Shown here piece after piece: positions 47,571 through 56,546 of a DNA stretch of 64,000 nucleotides (position 1 is its first letter; every line of letters starts with the position of its first letter). Source of the DNA: VFJZ01 sp046598415 (lineage in GTDB: Bacteria > Actinomycetota > Thermoleophilia > Gaiellales > F1-60-MAGs149); contig JBKJIG010000060.1 of NCBI GenBank assembly GCA_046598415.1, forward strand, positions 12,400 through 76,399, written 5' to 3'. The notes beneath the pieces are model-generated. The model saw only the letters and a program-made list of their open reading frames with translations. It did not search any database and was not told where the DNA came from. The translations under genes and the position numbers were made by a program.

Positions 47571-48668
47571 TCAGTCGTTTACCTGCCGCTGCACCACGGT
47601 GGTGCCGTCCCCCGAGAAGAAACAGGCCCGCGCTGGGTCGATCTGGAGGCCGACGGACGCCCCCAGGGGGTAGGTCACCCCGCGTGCTGCGCGGACGGTC
47701 ACGCGGGTCTCGGCCACCATCACGTCGACGAGCGTCTCGGCCCCCATCGGCTCGACGACGAAGACCGAGGCCGGAACGGCGCCGGCCGTTCCCGCCTCCG
47801 TGATGGCGAGGTCCTCCGGGCGCAGCCCGATCGCGACCGCACCGGCGGTGGCGCAGGCGGCCGCCCGCTCGGCGCCGAGCGCGAGCCGGGTGCCGGCGAC
47901 CGCGAACGCGCCGTCATCGACCGCCCCTTCGAGCACGCTCATCGGTGGGCTGCCGACGAACGTGGCGACGAAGCGGTTCGCCGGTCGCTCGTACACCTCG
48001 AAGGGGGAGGCGAACTGCTGCAGCACGCCGTCCGACATCACGGCGACGAGGTCGGCCATGGTCGTCGCCTCGGTCTGGTCGTGGGTCACGTACAGCGTGG
48101 TCACACCGAGCTGCTTCTGCAGGCGCTTGATCTCGCCGCGCGTCGACATACGCAGCTTCGCGTCGAGGTTTGAGAGCGGCTCGTCCATCAGGAACGCGGA
48201 TGGCTCCCGGACGATCGCGCGGGCCAGCGCGACGCGCTGCCGCTGGCCGCCGGAGAGCTGCCGCGGGCGCCGGTCGAGGAGGTGGTCGATCTCGAGCGAG
48301 GCCGCCACGCGCCGCACGCGCTCGGCGCGCTCGGCACCTTTCAGGCTGCGGATCCGCAGCGGGTAACCGATGTTGTCGCCAACGGACATGTGCGGGTAGA
48401 GGGCGTAGCTCTGGAACACCATCGCGACGTCGCGGGCGCGCGGTGGCAAGCCGGTGACGTCGCGGCCGGCGATCTCGACGCGCCCGGCGCTCGGGGTTTC
48501 GAGCCCGGCGAGGATGCGAAGCGCCGTCGTCTTGCCACAGCCGGAGGGACCGAGGAGGACGACGAAGGAGCCGTCCGGGGCGTAGAGGTCGAGCGACTCG
48601 AGCGCGACTACCTCGCCGAAGCGTTTGCCGACGCCGGCGTAGCGCACTCCCGTCGCTGTCTCCTCCAC
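47571..48668 (-). CDS. CUT1 sugar ABC transporter ATPase (MalK/UgpC type)
   Basis: 365 residues. Walker A GPSGCGKTT, Q-loop VFQSYALYPHMSV, signature LSGGQRQRVALA, Walker B LMDEPLSNLDAK and His in YVTHDQTEA are all present, followed by the TOBE-type C-terminal domain of MalK. It is first in the operon, unlike many CUT1 clusters where the SBP leads. GTG 48668 follows a palindromic promoter region. Confidence 0.92.
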   Translation of the reverse strand: MEETATGVRYAGVGKRFGEVVALESLDLYAPDGSFVVLLGPSGCGKTTALRILAGLETPSAGRVEIAGRDVTGLPPRARDVAMVFQSYALYPHMSVGDNIGYPLRIRSLKGAERAERVRRVAASLEIDHLLDRRPRQLSGGQRQRVALARAIVREPSAFLMDEPLSNLDAKLRMSTRGEIKRLQKQLGVTTLYVTHDQTEATTMADLVAVMSDGVLQQFASPFEVYERPANRFVATFVGSPPMSVLEGAVDDGAFAVAGTRLALGAERAAACATAGAVAIGLRPEDLAITEAGTAGAVPASVFVVEPMGAETLVDVMVAETRVTVRAARGVTYPLGASVGLQIDPARACFFSGDGTTVVQRQVND

Positions 48669-48690
48669 GCCGGATAGCCTATTGCGCGCG

Positions 48691-48705
48691 TTGACCCGCG
48701 GTCAA
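48691..48705 (-). promoter_or_regulatory. Promoter with palindromic operator of the CUT1 operon
   Basis: TTGACCCGCGGTCAA is a perfect inverted repeat with 6-bp arms, 23 bp before the ATPase start. Read on the minus strand it supplies a -35 TTGACC, with TAGGCT as -10 at 18-bp spacing. A repressor bound here would block RNA polymerase. Confidence 0.5.
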
Positions 48706-48906
48706 GAGGCATACCCGATCGGCAGCGAGCCGACGACTCTGACCGCCGCCCCGGCAGCCGTGTGCCTGGGGATGCCAGAACTCCGACTTGGGTCTGCAGC
48801 ACGGCTCTGCGCGGGGCGGGGCGATGCCGGGATGGTGCTCCGCCACGAGTTGGCGATCCCGTGACACGGCTCGACCGGAGGGTGCATGCAGCGCTAGGCT
48901 CCCCCG

Positions 48907-49515
48907 ATGCCAGATCCCGTCGACGTGGTCGTTGCGGCCGGAGCGCCGTGGGGCGGCACGGTCGCCGCCGGCCAACTGCTCGAGATCATCGACCTCGAGG
49001 GACGGCAGGGCGTCGACTTCCTCGCCTACTCGGCCGCCGACCCGCTCGAGCGCTACAACGCTCCGAACACCATCAAGAAAGCGGCGGCGCTGTACCTGAC
49101 GACCGGTCATCAGCTCCTCTCCGATGTCGCTCGGCCGCTGCTGACGATCGTCGATGACAGCTGGGGCCTGCACGACACGATCGGCGGCTGCTGCTCGGAG
49201 CAGTCGAACGCGATGCTCTACGGCGTCGCAGGGCGGCCCGGCTGTCGAGAGAACCTGCTCGCCGCTCTGGAGCCGCTCGGCCTCGGCCGGCGCGATCTCG
49301 TGCCGAACGTCAACTTCTTCTGCCAGGTGCCGGTGCTCGACGAGAATCGGCTCCTGCCTCGTACGTTCGCACCGGCAACGTCCGAGCCGGGCGATCGCGT
49401 GGTGCTGCGGGCGGAGATGGACGTCCTGGTCGCCGTCTCGAACTGCCCGCAGGTCCTCAATCCCGCCACCGGCGGCCGCCCGACGCCGATCCGGGTCCGG
49501 GTGTCCGACGGGTGA
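48907..49515 (+). CDS. Urea carboxylase-associated family protein (DUF1989)
   Basis: 202 residues. The family blocks are clear: GRQGVDFLAYSAADPLERYN, IKKAAALYLTTGHQLLSD and HDTIGGCCSEQSN with paired Cys, followed by GCRENLLAAL and VPNVNFFCQVPV. Related proteins sit next to urea carboxylase genes and may act in guanidine or urea-derivative use, but here none is adjacent. No membrane or signal sequence. It converges on the kinase gene downstream. Confidence 0.8.
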   Translation: MPDPVDVVVAAGAPWGGTVAAGQLLEIIDLEGRQGVDFLAYSAADPLERYNAPNTIKKAAALYLTTGHQLLSDVARPLLTIVDDSWGLHDTIGGCCSEQSNAMLYGVAGRPGCRENLLAALEPLGLGRRDLVPNVNFFCQVPVLDENRLLPRTFAPATSEPGDRVVLRAEMDVLVAVSNCPQVLNPATGGRPTPIRVRVSDG

Positions 49516-49532
49516 CGGGCGACCGGCGTGCG

Positions 49533-50378
49533 TTACGCGGCGCCGGGGTGGGCGGACGCGACGGCGGCCTCCACCGCCAGCCGTGACCTGAGCAGCGCCG
49601 CGACGCCGTCACACGCCCGCGCCACAGCGTCGACGGGTGCTGCCCCGTCCATCTCCGCGGCTGCCATCAGCGCCAGGAACGCGTCGCCGGCACCGACCGT
49701 GTCCGCGAGGTCGACCGGCGCCACCGACACCTCGGTCACGACCCCGTCCATGAACACCACCGCGCCGCGCTCGCCGAGCGTGACGACGACGATCGGGACG
49801 CCGGTAGCGGCGGCGCCGGCCGCGTCAACGTTGCCGAGCAATGCGCGCGCTTCGTGCTCGCTCAGTTTCAGCACACGCACCCCCGCGATGCTCTCACGAT
49901 CCAGCGGTCCTTCCACCACGACCCGGCCGACCCGGCGCGGCCGCCCTGTTCCCTGCCCGTCCAGGTAGAGCGTTCGACCCTGCCGGAGGGCGGCGAGGGT
50001 GGCGGGCGGGAAGTCACCGTGCCAGAGCGAGCCGCAGACCACCGCGGAGCAGGCGGCGAGAGCGGGCGCCATCCAGGTCTCGACGTCGCGCGGTGTGAAG
50101 GGATCGCCCAGCGCCGAGATCGACTCGTGCCAGGTTCCGTCCCCGTGCAACCGGACGTCGTAGACCGTCGTCCGCGTGGATGTGCCGACGATCACGTCGA
50201 GGCCCGTCGCTCCGAGGGGTTGGCGCAGCGCCTGGTCGCCGCCCTGTGTCAGCACCACCGCCGCGCCGCCGGCCAGCGCCTCGGCTGCGAACACCGGCGC
50301 CCCGCCCAGCCGATTCTCTCGCCGCCCGTCGGGCCACGTTGTCTGGTCGAGCGCGCTCTGTCCGACAATCGCAATCAC
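49533..50378 (-). CDS. PfkB family carbohydrate kinase
   Basis: 281 residues. The N-terminal RLGGAPVFAAEALA is the substrate-side motif and the C-terminal LADTVGAGDAFLALMA gives the catalytic Asp and anion hole. Substrate could be a sugar, nucleoside or similar. GTG 50378 has no strong ribosome-binding site. It is not part of an operon in the window. Confidence 0.8.
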   Translation of the reverse strand: MIAIVGQSALDQTTWPDGRRENRLGGAPVFAAEALAGGAAVVLTQGGDQALRQPLGATGLDVIVGTSTRTTVYDVRLHGDGTWHESISALGDPFTPRDVETWMAPALAACSAVVCGSLWHGDFPPATLAALRQGRTLYLDGQGTGRPRRVGRVVVEGPLDRESIAGVRVLKLSEHEARALLGNVDAAGAAATGVPIVVVTLGERGAVVFMDGVVTEVSVAPVDLADTVGAGDAFLALMAAAEMDGAAPVDAVARACDGVAALLRSRLAVEAAVASAHPGAA

Positions 50379-50739
50379 CGTGCACCTGCAAGCCTAGTAG
50401 TGTCCAGTGTCCGGAGTTCGCGCGCATCTGATCGCCACGACGCGGCGCCTGGTTCCTCCGGCCGGGGCCGACCGAACGGGTTGTGTCGCTGGCCCGCAGG
50501 CAAGCCGTCCCGCCTTCCTCTCAGCCGCGTTTCTTGCCTGGCTTGTCCGCGCTGTACCGAGCTGACGACGACTTTACTCGGGGCCACTGACAATTGGCGA
50601 ACACGCGACCGCAACCACGAGGAATACTTCGGCGCTCGGTTCGGCTCGAGACCAGGGATGCCGGCGCGTCGGCCCGGCCGCGCGAAGGTGCACGGCGAGA
50701 TCCGGGCCCGCAGGTGTTCGGGCTATAGTCGGTGCGGTC
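50379..50739. other. 361-bp intergenic region
   Basis: Lies between divergent genes and shows no conserved coding sequence. TATAGT at 50724-50729 may be the -10 of the following permease gene; this would leave an 11-base leader or a leaderless transcript. No clear -35 is seen. Confidence 0.4.
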
Positions 50740-51672
50740 GTGGCTGCGATGCTGCTCGGAGTTGGGTGCGCCGTCCTGGCGTCGGTGCTGTTCAGCGTGC
50801 AACTGGCGGTTCAGGCACTCGACGCGCGGACGGTTCCGATCGAGCTCGGGTACCGGCCGTCGCTCCTGGGCCGGCTCCTTCGCCGGCGGCGATGGATCGC
50901 CGCGAACCTCGTCGGCGCCCTGGGCTGGCCCCTGCAGGTGGCCGCATTGCTGCTCGCACCGCTGACGCTGGTGCAGCCTGCGCTCGGCGTGGGCCTCGTC
51001 GGACTGCTCGTGGGGGGCGCACGGTGGATGGGGGAGCGCGTCCGCCGGACTGAGGTGCTCGCGGTCCTCGCGATCCTGCTCGGACTGGCAGGAGCTGTGT
51101 CGGCGGCGCCGGACCGCAGCTCCAACCATGCGGGCGCCTCGTTGCTCGCACCGGTGCTGGCGGCGCTAGCCGTGCTGGCGCTCGTGCCGTACGCCGTGTC
51201 GCGCGTGCGCCGGTCGGGGCTCGCGGGCGCCTGGAGTGCGGGGTTCGCGTTCGCGTTCGGCTCGCTCGTCACGAAGCTGTGCTCGGATGCGCTTGCGGCA
51301 CGGGATCTCGTCAGGGTCGCGGTCTGGCTGGCGATGGTTTTGGCGGCGGCCGCCGTGGGGATCCTCAGCGAGATGAGTGCGCTGCAGCGACGGCCCATTG
51401 CGCAGGTCGCTCCGATCGCGTTCGCGGTCGAGACACTCGTGCCCGTTGCGCTCGCCCCGCTGGTGCTCGGTGAGACCTGGCGGCCGGGCGGTGCCGCGGC
51501 GTTGCTTGTCGTCTCGCTGGGTCTGGTCGTCGTCGGCGCGGTGGCGCTGGAGCGCTCGGCGGCGCTGGGCGGACTCCTATCGGCGCCTGCCGGCCCCGAC
51601 CGCGACTCGGCGACGGCAGGACGCTCGGAGAGCGCCAAGGCCCAGGGTGACGCCGTGGTGGCCGAGTCGTGA
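50740..51672 (+). CDS. DMT-superfamily membrane transporter (EamA/NIPA-like)
   Basis: 310 residues with nine to ten hydrophobic segments in two halves. PLTLVQPALGVGLVGLLVGG and the later IAQVAPIAFAVETLVPVALAPLVLGE are the mirror positions of the two-repeat DMT fold. Substrate unknown (metabolite export or Mg2+ are known in relatives). GTG 50740 or ATG 50749 could be the start. The stop overlaps the PAP2 gene by GTGA. Confidence 0.75.
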   Translation: MAAMLLGVGCAVLASVLFSVQLAVQALDARTVPIELGYRPSLLGRLLRRRRWIAANLVGALGWPLQVAALLLAPLTLVQPALGVGLVGLLVGGARWMGERVRRTEVLAVLAILLGLAGAVSAAPDRSSNHAGASLLAPVLAALAVLALVPYAVSRVRRSGLAGAWSAGFAFAFGSLVTKLCSDALAARDLVRVAVWLAMVLAAAAVGILSEMSALQRRPIAQVAPIAFAVETLVPVALAPLVLGETWRPGGAAALLVVSLGLVVVGAVALERSAALGGLLSAPAGPDRDSATAGRSESAKAQGDAVVAES

Positions 51673-52469
51673 CGTGCGCCGCCCGGCGGCTGCTGCGCTC
51701 GCTCGCGCCTCTTGGCTGGCGGGATCTCGCGCTCCAGGTCGCCGTGTTCCTGGTACTTGGAGCCCTCTACGCGCTGACCGGCATCTACGGCCGGCGAGAG
51801 GCCGAGATGGCGGTCGCCAACTCGCGCGGCATCCTCCATCTCGAACACGCGATCGGCGTCGACTGGGAGGCCCCCCTGCAACACGCGGTTCTCGCTGGCC
51901 CCGGTGTTCTCCAGGATGTGGCCAACGAGACGTACTTCGCCTGTCAGTTCTGGGTCTCGACGGTGTTCCTGTTGTGGGTCTACACGCGCCACACGACCCG
52001 GTATCGGCTGGTCCGCGATGCCCTCGTGGCCGCCAACGTCGTCGCGCTGCTCGTCGCGATCGCGTTCCCGGCCGCGCCGCCGCGGATGGTGTCGGGTACC
52101 GGCCTCGTCGACACACTGGACGCCGAGGCGGTGAACATGCACTCGAGCGTCGTCGATGCGCTGAACAACGCCTACTCGGCGATGCCGAGCCTGCATGCGT
52201 CGTACGCCGTGGTGCTGGGCGTCGCCGGCGTGGCGCTGGCGCGCCGCTGGTGGGTTCGGGCGACGTGGGCCGCCTATCCCGCGCTGGTGTTCTACTCGAT
52301 CGTGGCAACCGGCAACCATTTCGTCCTCGACGCCGTCGCCGGTGTGGCCGCGCTGGGTGCGACTCCGCTCGCCACGAAGTCGTGGCGGCGTGCCGCGCGG
52401 TGGTGGGACAGACGGACGGTGCGATTGAGCGGCGATGCCGTGACCGCGCCGCCGGCGCCACGGCGGTGA
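51669..52469 (+). CDS. PAP2-family membrane phosphatase (inositol phosphorylceramide synthase-like)
   Basis: 266 residues with about six membrane segments. The phosphatase motifs are SAMPSLHASYAVVLG and ATGNHFVLDAVAG, in the arrangement of the PAP2_3/Aur1-like subgroup; they supply the two catalytic His. It probably dephosphorylates or transfers phospholipid head groups at the membrane. Its coupling to the transporter gene suggests a shared envelope role, which is an inference. Confidence 0.82.
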   Translation: MTCAARRLLRSLAPLGWRDLALQVAVFLVLGALYALTGIYGRREAEMAVANSRGILHLEHAIGVDWEAPLQHAVLAGPGVLQDVANETYFACQFWVSTVFLLWVYTRHTTRYRLVRDALVAANVVALLVAIAFPAAPPRMVSGTGLVDTLDAEAVNMHSSVVDALNNAYSAMPSLHASYAVVLGVAGVALARRWWVRATWAAYPALVFYSIVATGNHFVLDAVAGVAALGATPLATKSWRRAARWWDRRTVRLSGDAVTAPPAPRR

Positions 52470-52591
52470 CGGAATTCGACACGGCGGGTGGCGGCGCGCT
52501 CAGCGGGGTCGCGGCTCAGGGATGCGGATGGAGCTTGTCGATCGCGAACTTGGCGGTTGCACGCCTTCGGCAGGATGAGCTCAGCGCTGAC

Positions 52592-52620
52592 TTGGTGAGT
52601 TGACGAACGTCAACTATAGT
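52592..52620 (+). promoter_or_regulatory. Promoter with palindromic operator in its spacer
   Basis: TTGGTG (52592-52597) and TATAGT (52615-52620) are separated by 17 bp. The spacer holds GTTGACGAACGTCAAC (52599-52614), a perfect 7-bp inverted repeat around two bases. An operator between -35 and -10 allows tight repression of the diiron/Rieske operon. The XRE-cupin protein encoded at the end of the operon is the obvious candidate repressor. Confidence 0.65.
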
Positions 52621-52650
52621 TTCCAGTTGTTCAATCTGGAGGAGCGCCGC

Positions 52651-54018
52651 ATGTCGCAGATGGTTCGAGACTACAGCCGCGTCACCCCGACGCACTATCA
52701 CGATGTCGAGGTCAACGCCCGCCGACTCGCGATCCTGCATTCCGTGGTCGTCGAGCTGACCAGGGTCACCGGGGGCTGGATCGCGCGGACGCCGGAGCTC
52801 TCCGAGAAGCTGGCCCTGGCGCTGGTGACCTTCGAAGACGCAGAGGCTGCAGCCGACCTGGAGGTGCGTCTTCGGGAGTTGCGGGCTTCGGACGCCGACA
52901 TCGCGGCGGATCTGCGGCGATCCGCGCCGGCGCTGGGCACGCTCGAGCGCGCCGATGACTGCTACGCGTTCATCGCCGGTCTGGCCCGGGTGGTCAAGCC
53001 GGCTTTCGTCGCTGACCTCCGTCGCCAGCTGGACGCCGCCCCGCCGTACGTCGACGAGCCCAGCGTCCGCATCCTCAAGCGCGTGATCAGTGAACAGGAG
53101 GGCCACATCGCGAAGCTGTCGGCCCTCCTCGCCGATCGCGGCGTCAGCTGGGCCGCGCACGCCGAGTTGGAGGGGCGATTGCGGCGCGGACTGTGGGATC
53201 TCTACGCACCAGACGGCGCCATGACGAGGGACGTGTTCGTCGGGCAGGCCCCGATCACCCTGCAACGGCCGGCGTGGCCCGCGGCCGTCCGGCAACTGGA
53301 GTTCGAAGACGCTGGCGACCCCTACCCGACGGAGTTCGAGGCCGCGATGCGCCGCTGCGTGCATGACCTGGTCTTCTCCGAGGTCGAGGCGCTCGACATC
53401 TTCGGCCACTACGTCTACGCGTTCGCGGACGCCGAGCTGCCGTGGGAGTTTCACCGCGCCGCTGCTCGCATCGCATGGGACGAGGCGCGTCACGTGGAGC
53501 TGCTGCTGAACGTCCTGGAGCGGTACGGCGGGAGCGTCGGCGAGTTTCCGGCCAAGGCGCCCGGCTACGAGGAGTACATCCGGCAGGACTCGATCCTCGA
53601 GAAGCTGATCATGGTGAACGTGATCGCCGAGGGGGAGGTCTCGACCGATACCCAGACCCAGCATCGCGACGCGTTTCGCGAGCTGGGGGACGAGCTCTCG
53701 GCGACGCTGAAGGACTACGAGATGGCCGACGAGGTCGTCCACGGCCGCTTCGGCCTCATCTGGTCGCGGTGGCTGGCCGACCGCGACGGCGAGGATTGGT
53801 CGGCCGCCTATCAGCGTGCGTTCAGCGCGCTGGAGGAGTTCAAGAACCAGCACGACGACGAGGGCGGCGATTCGCCGATCCCGCTCGTCCGGCTCGGCCA
53901 GGACGAAACCGGATCCAAGCGCGTGCTGAACATCGAGGCGAAGAAGCTGGTCGGGTTCAGCGACGAGGAGATCGCGCGCCTGCGCGAGCAGCCCGGGTCG
54001 GTCCTCGAATCTGGATGA
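52651..54018 (+). CDS. Ferritin-like diiron protein of unrecognised family
   Basis: 455 residues, all-helical in appearance with no signal or membrane segment. The second half carries a full carboxylate-bridged diiron ligand set: E244 or E246 (FSEVEALD), E278-x-x-H281 (DEARH), E327 or E329 (IAEGEVS), and E361-x-x-H364 (DEVVH). This is the EXXH-twice layout of ferritin-like oxygenases and oxidases. The first half is a separate helical region without such ligands. ATG 52651 has GGAGGAG six bases upstream. The next gene, a Rieske protein, starts in its stop codon (ATGA), so electrons for O2 activation may come from it. Substrate unknown. Confidence 0.65.
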   Translation: MSQMVRDYSRVTPTHYHDVEVNARRLAILHSVVVELTRVTGGWIARTPELSEKLALALVTFEDAEAAADLEVRLRELRASDADIAADLRRSAPALGTLERADDCYAFIAGLARVVKPAFVADLRRQLDAAPPYVDEPSVRILKRVISEQEGHIAKLSALLADRGVSWAAHAELEGRLRRGLWDLYAPDGAMTRDVFVGQAPITLQRPAWPAAVRQLEFEDAGDPYPTEFEAAMRRCVHDLVFSEVEALDIFGHYVYAFADAELPWEFHRAAARIAWDEARHVELLLNVLERYGGSVGEFPAKAPGYEEYIRQDSILEKLIMVNVIAEGEVSTDTQTQHRDAFRELGDELSATLKDYEMADEVVHGRFGLIWSRWLADRDGEDWSAAYQRAFSALEEFKNQHDDEGGDSPIPLVRLGQDETGSKRVLNIEAKKLVGFSDEEIARLREQPGSVLESG

Positions 54019-54915
54019 GCGAGGAAGGTGCGGAGCCGGACCTCCGGATGACTGGCCACGAGGCCGGCTCCGCCGATCTCGACGCAGCGGCGCTGCTCCG
54101 TCACGAGCGTGAGGCGATCTGGCGACGGCAGTGGCTGCTCGTCGGTCACGTGACCGAGTTCGCGCAGGCGGGCGCGTTCCGGACGATCGATGTGGCCGGC
54201 GAGGGCGTCGTCGTCGTCAACGGCGGCGACGGCCTGCGAGCGCTCAGCAACACCTGCCTGCACCGCGCCTATCCCTTCTGTCCCCAGGAGGCCGGCGTTG
54301 TCGAGCGGTTCACCTGCCCCTTCCATGGCTGGACCTACGACCTCGCCGGCCGGCTCGTCCATCCCGAACTGGCCGGGACGTGGCGCCGTGTGCGATCGCT
54401 GCCGCTCGAGGTCTGGAACGGGTGGGTGTTTGCCTGCCTCGCACCCCGGGGGGGCGTCGGTCTCGCTCAGCGACCGGTGGGGCGCCGCCCTCGCTGCGGG
54501 CGTCGAGCCCGTCTCCCTGCTGCATACGGTCGTGCTCGCGTCGGATCGCCGTTGGACCGACCTGATCGGCGTGCCCTGGGCGGCGAGCTGGCCGCATCCT
54601 GTCGAGCAGGATGGCGTCTTCACGCTCACGGACGGCGACGAGCACGTGTTCGTCATCGAGCCCGCACTCAGTGCGCTGCGATTCCGGGCTGGCCTCGTTA
54701 CGACCTACACGCTCCGCCCGACCGGGCCCCGGTCGTCGCGCTCGGTGATCTCCTGGTACGTCCGTCCGGCCGATACAGGAACGGCCGCCGAGGACCTGCA
54801 GGTCCTCATGAGCCGTGATCACCACGAGCTGGTCGCGCATCTTGCCGGGAAGGGCAGCTCCGCCTCCGCCACTCGTGCGCGTGAACGGTACGCCCGAGTG
54901 CTCGATGCCGTCTGA
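54015..54915 (+). pseudogene. Rieske [2Fe-2S] protein interrupted by a G7-run frameshift
   Basis: Read through with one G removed, the product has about 299 residues. Rieske ligands are C81-x-H83 (TCLHRAYPF) and C101-x-x-H104 (CPFHGW), with correct 17-residue spacing. The reading frame breaks in the seven-G run at 54448-54454; dropping one G joins CLAPRG to ASVSLSDRW and restores a continuous C-terminal domain that ends RERYARVLDAV. It resembles a short alpha subunit of a ring-hydroxylating oxygenase or a Rieske reductase component. The break may be a real mutation, phase variation or a homopolymer base-calling error. Both halves look conserved, which favours a recent or artificial event. Confidence 0.7.
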
Positions 54916-54964
54916 CCGTCGCATCTCGCCGCCGCGCCGATCCCTTCGGCAGAATGCACGCCCC

Positions 54965-55549
54965 ATGGCCTCCGGCGGCGACCTCGATGAAATCACCCTG
55001 CGCGTCGCGCGTGCGATCCGTGCGCACCGTCACAGCCGCGGTCTCTCGCTGGGTGCGCTGGCCGTCGAGGCGGATCTGTCGAAGACCATCCTCGGGAAGA
55101 TCGAAGCCGGGCAGGGGAACCCGTCGCTCGAGACGCTGTGGCGGATTGCATCGGCGCTCAACGTGCCGCTGGGAGCGTTGATCGAGGACGATCGCCCACC
55201 AACGACGCGTCTCATCCGGAGCGAGGGGGGCTCCCGTATCGAGTCAGACTCGGGCATGATCGCCCGCCTGATCCTCGCCGAAGGCATGAGCCACCGAAGC
55301 GAGGTCTTCCATGCCACTCTGGACGATGGCATCGAGTACCGCAGTAAGCCGCATGTGATCGGAACGGAAGAGCTCGTCTTCTGCCACAGCGGCATTCTTG
55401 AAGTCGGCCCGGAAGGACGCGAGGAGCGTCTGGCTAGTGGCGACGCCCTGTGGTTCCCGGCCGACCTGCCGCACGTCTACAGGGCGCTGAAACGCTGCGA
55501 CGTGCTGGTCCTCATGAGCTATCCGCCGGCGCAGGGCACCGCTCGTTAG
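54965..55549 (+). CDS. XRE-type regulator with C-terminal cupin
   Basis: 194 residues. The HTH (residues ~15-65) reads GLSLGALAVEADLSKTILGKIEAGQGNPSLETLWRIA, and a cupin (~105-190) has EELVFCHSGILEVGPEG and WFPADLPHVYRAL. Such proteins repress small-molecule pathways and sense a ligand through the cupin. ATG 54965 has no good ribosome-binding site, but translation may be coupled to the gene 49 bp upstream. The palindrome at 52599-52614 is the likely target. Confidence 0.8.
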   Translation: MASGGDLDEITLRVARAIRAHRHSRGLSLGALAVEADLSKTILGKIEAGQGNPSLETLWRIASALNVPLGALIEDDRPPTTRLIRSEGGSRIESDSGMIARLILAEGMSHRSEVFHATLDDGIEYRSKPHVIGTEELVFCHSGILEVGPEGREERLASGDALWFPADLPHVYRALKRCDVLVLMSYPPAQGTAR

Positions 55550-55552
55550 CGG

Positions 55553-56546
55553 GTCGCAAGACCTGCGTCGCACCAACCGCACCGTCGATCGCTGCCGCTA
55601 CTGGACGGGTCACCGACCGCCTCCGGACGCGCTACCCGCCCGCGGAACTGCAGCTGCGACGGGTCGAGGTCGCCTTCCGTCGACTCCTCGTCCGTCTCGA
55701 GGTATCCGCGCCTCAGCGCTGGATCGTGAAGGGTGGCGTCGCGCTGCTCCTCCGGCTCGACCCGAACCGCACGTCCGACGACATCGACCTCTCCTACGCC
55801 GACGCCGCCGGCGAGTATGCCACGGCCATCCGCGCCCTCGAACGCGCCTTCGAGATCGACGTAGGAGACTTCTTCGCATTCGAGTTCACCACCCTGGTCG
55901 CAGCCGGACTCGGCGAAACCGACGCCGACACCTTCACGGTCCGCGTCCGAGCACGCGTCGGCGAGATCGAGTGGGCCACCTTCGGCGTCGACCTACAAGC
56001 ACCAAGCATCGACGCGCCAACCGAAACAATCTCCAACGCCGGCGACCTCACCGGCCTCGGAGCTGTCGACGACCTCCCTCCGCTCCGGCACTCCCGATCA
56101 GTCAGCAGCCGGCTGAGAAGACGTGCGCGATGTTCGAGCGCCACGCCGTCACCGCGTCATTCTCAAGCGGCGCCCGCGACCTCGTCGACACCGCCATGAT
56201 CGCGAGCCAAGTCGACAAGATCGACGGCACGAAGCTCGAGGAAGCCCTCCGGCGCGAAGAGGCCCGTCGCCTCGACCGCGCCACCCTTCGAGCATCGCTG
56301 CCCGCCCGCTTCACGCTACCCGACGAGCAACCGACCGACTGGCGCGGCCGCTGGACGAAGGCCACCCGCGGGGTGGCAATCACGCTCGACGACGCTTACC
56401 GAGACTCCGAGGCGTTCCTCACCGCGGTGCTCGCGGGGCGTGCCGCCGGCCACCACTGGCTTTGCAACGAGCGACGGTGGGGCTGCCCGCACGAGGAGCC
56501 GGCCGGCGCGCCCCGCGGCCGTGGGGCGGGGCGCGCCGCGAGCTAG
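55553..56546 (+). pseudogene. Broken nucleotidyltransferase of the AbiEii/AbiGii toxin type
   Basis: Frame 1 gives RWIVKGGVALLLRLDPNRTSDDIDLSYAD, the nucleotidyltransferase motif of AbiEii toxins. The frame then ends in unlike sequence near 56090, and the following residues continue in another frame: AEKTCAMFERH, RDLVDTAMIA and WTKATRGVAI. No AbiEi antitoxin and no convincing start codon are found upstream. The gene is a degraded orphan toxin. It converges on the deacetylase gene, whose end it overlaps by four bases. Confidence 0.65.
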
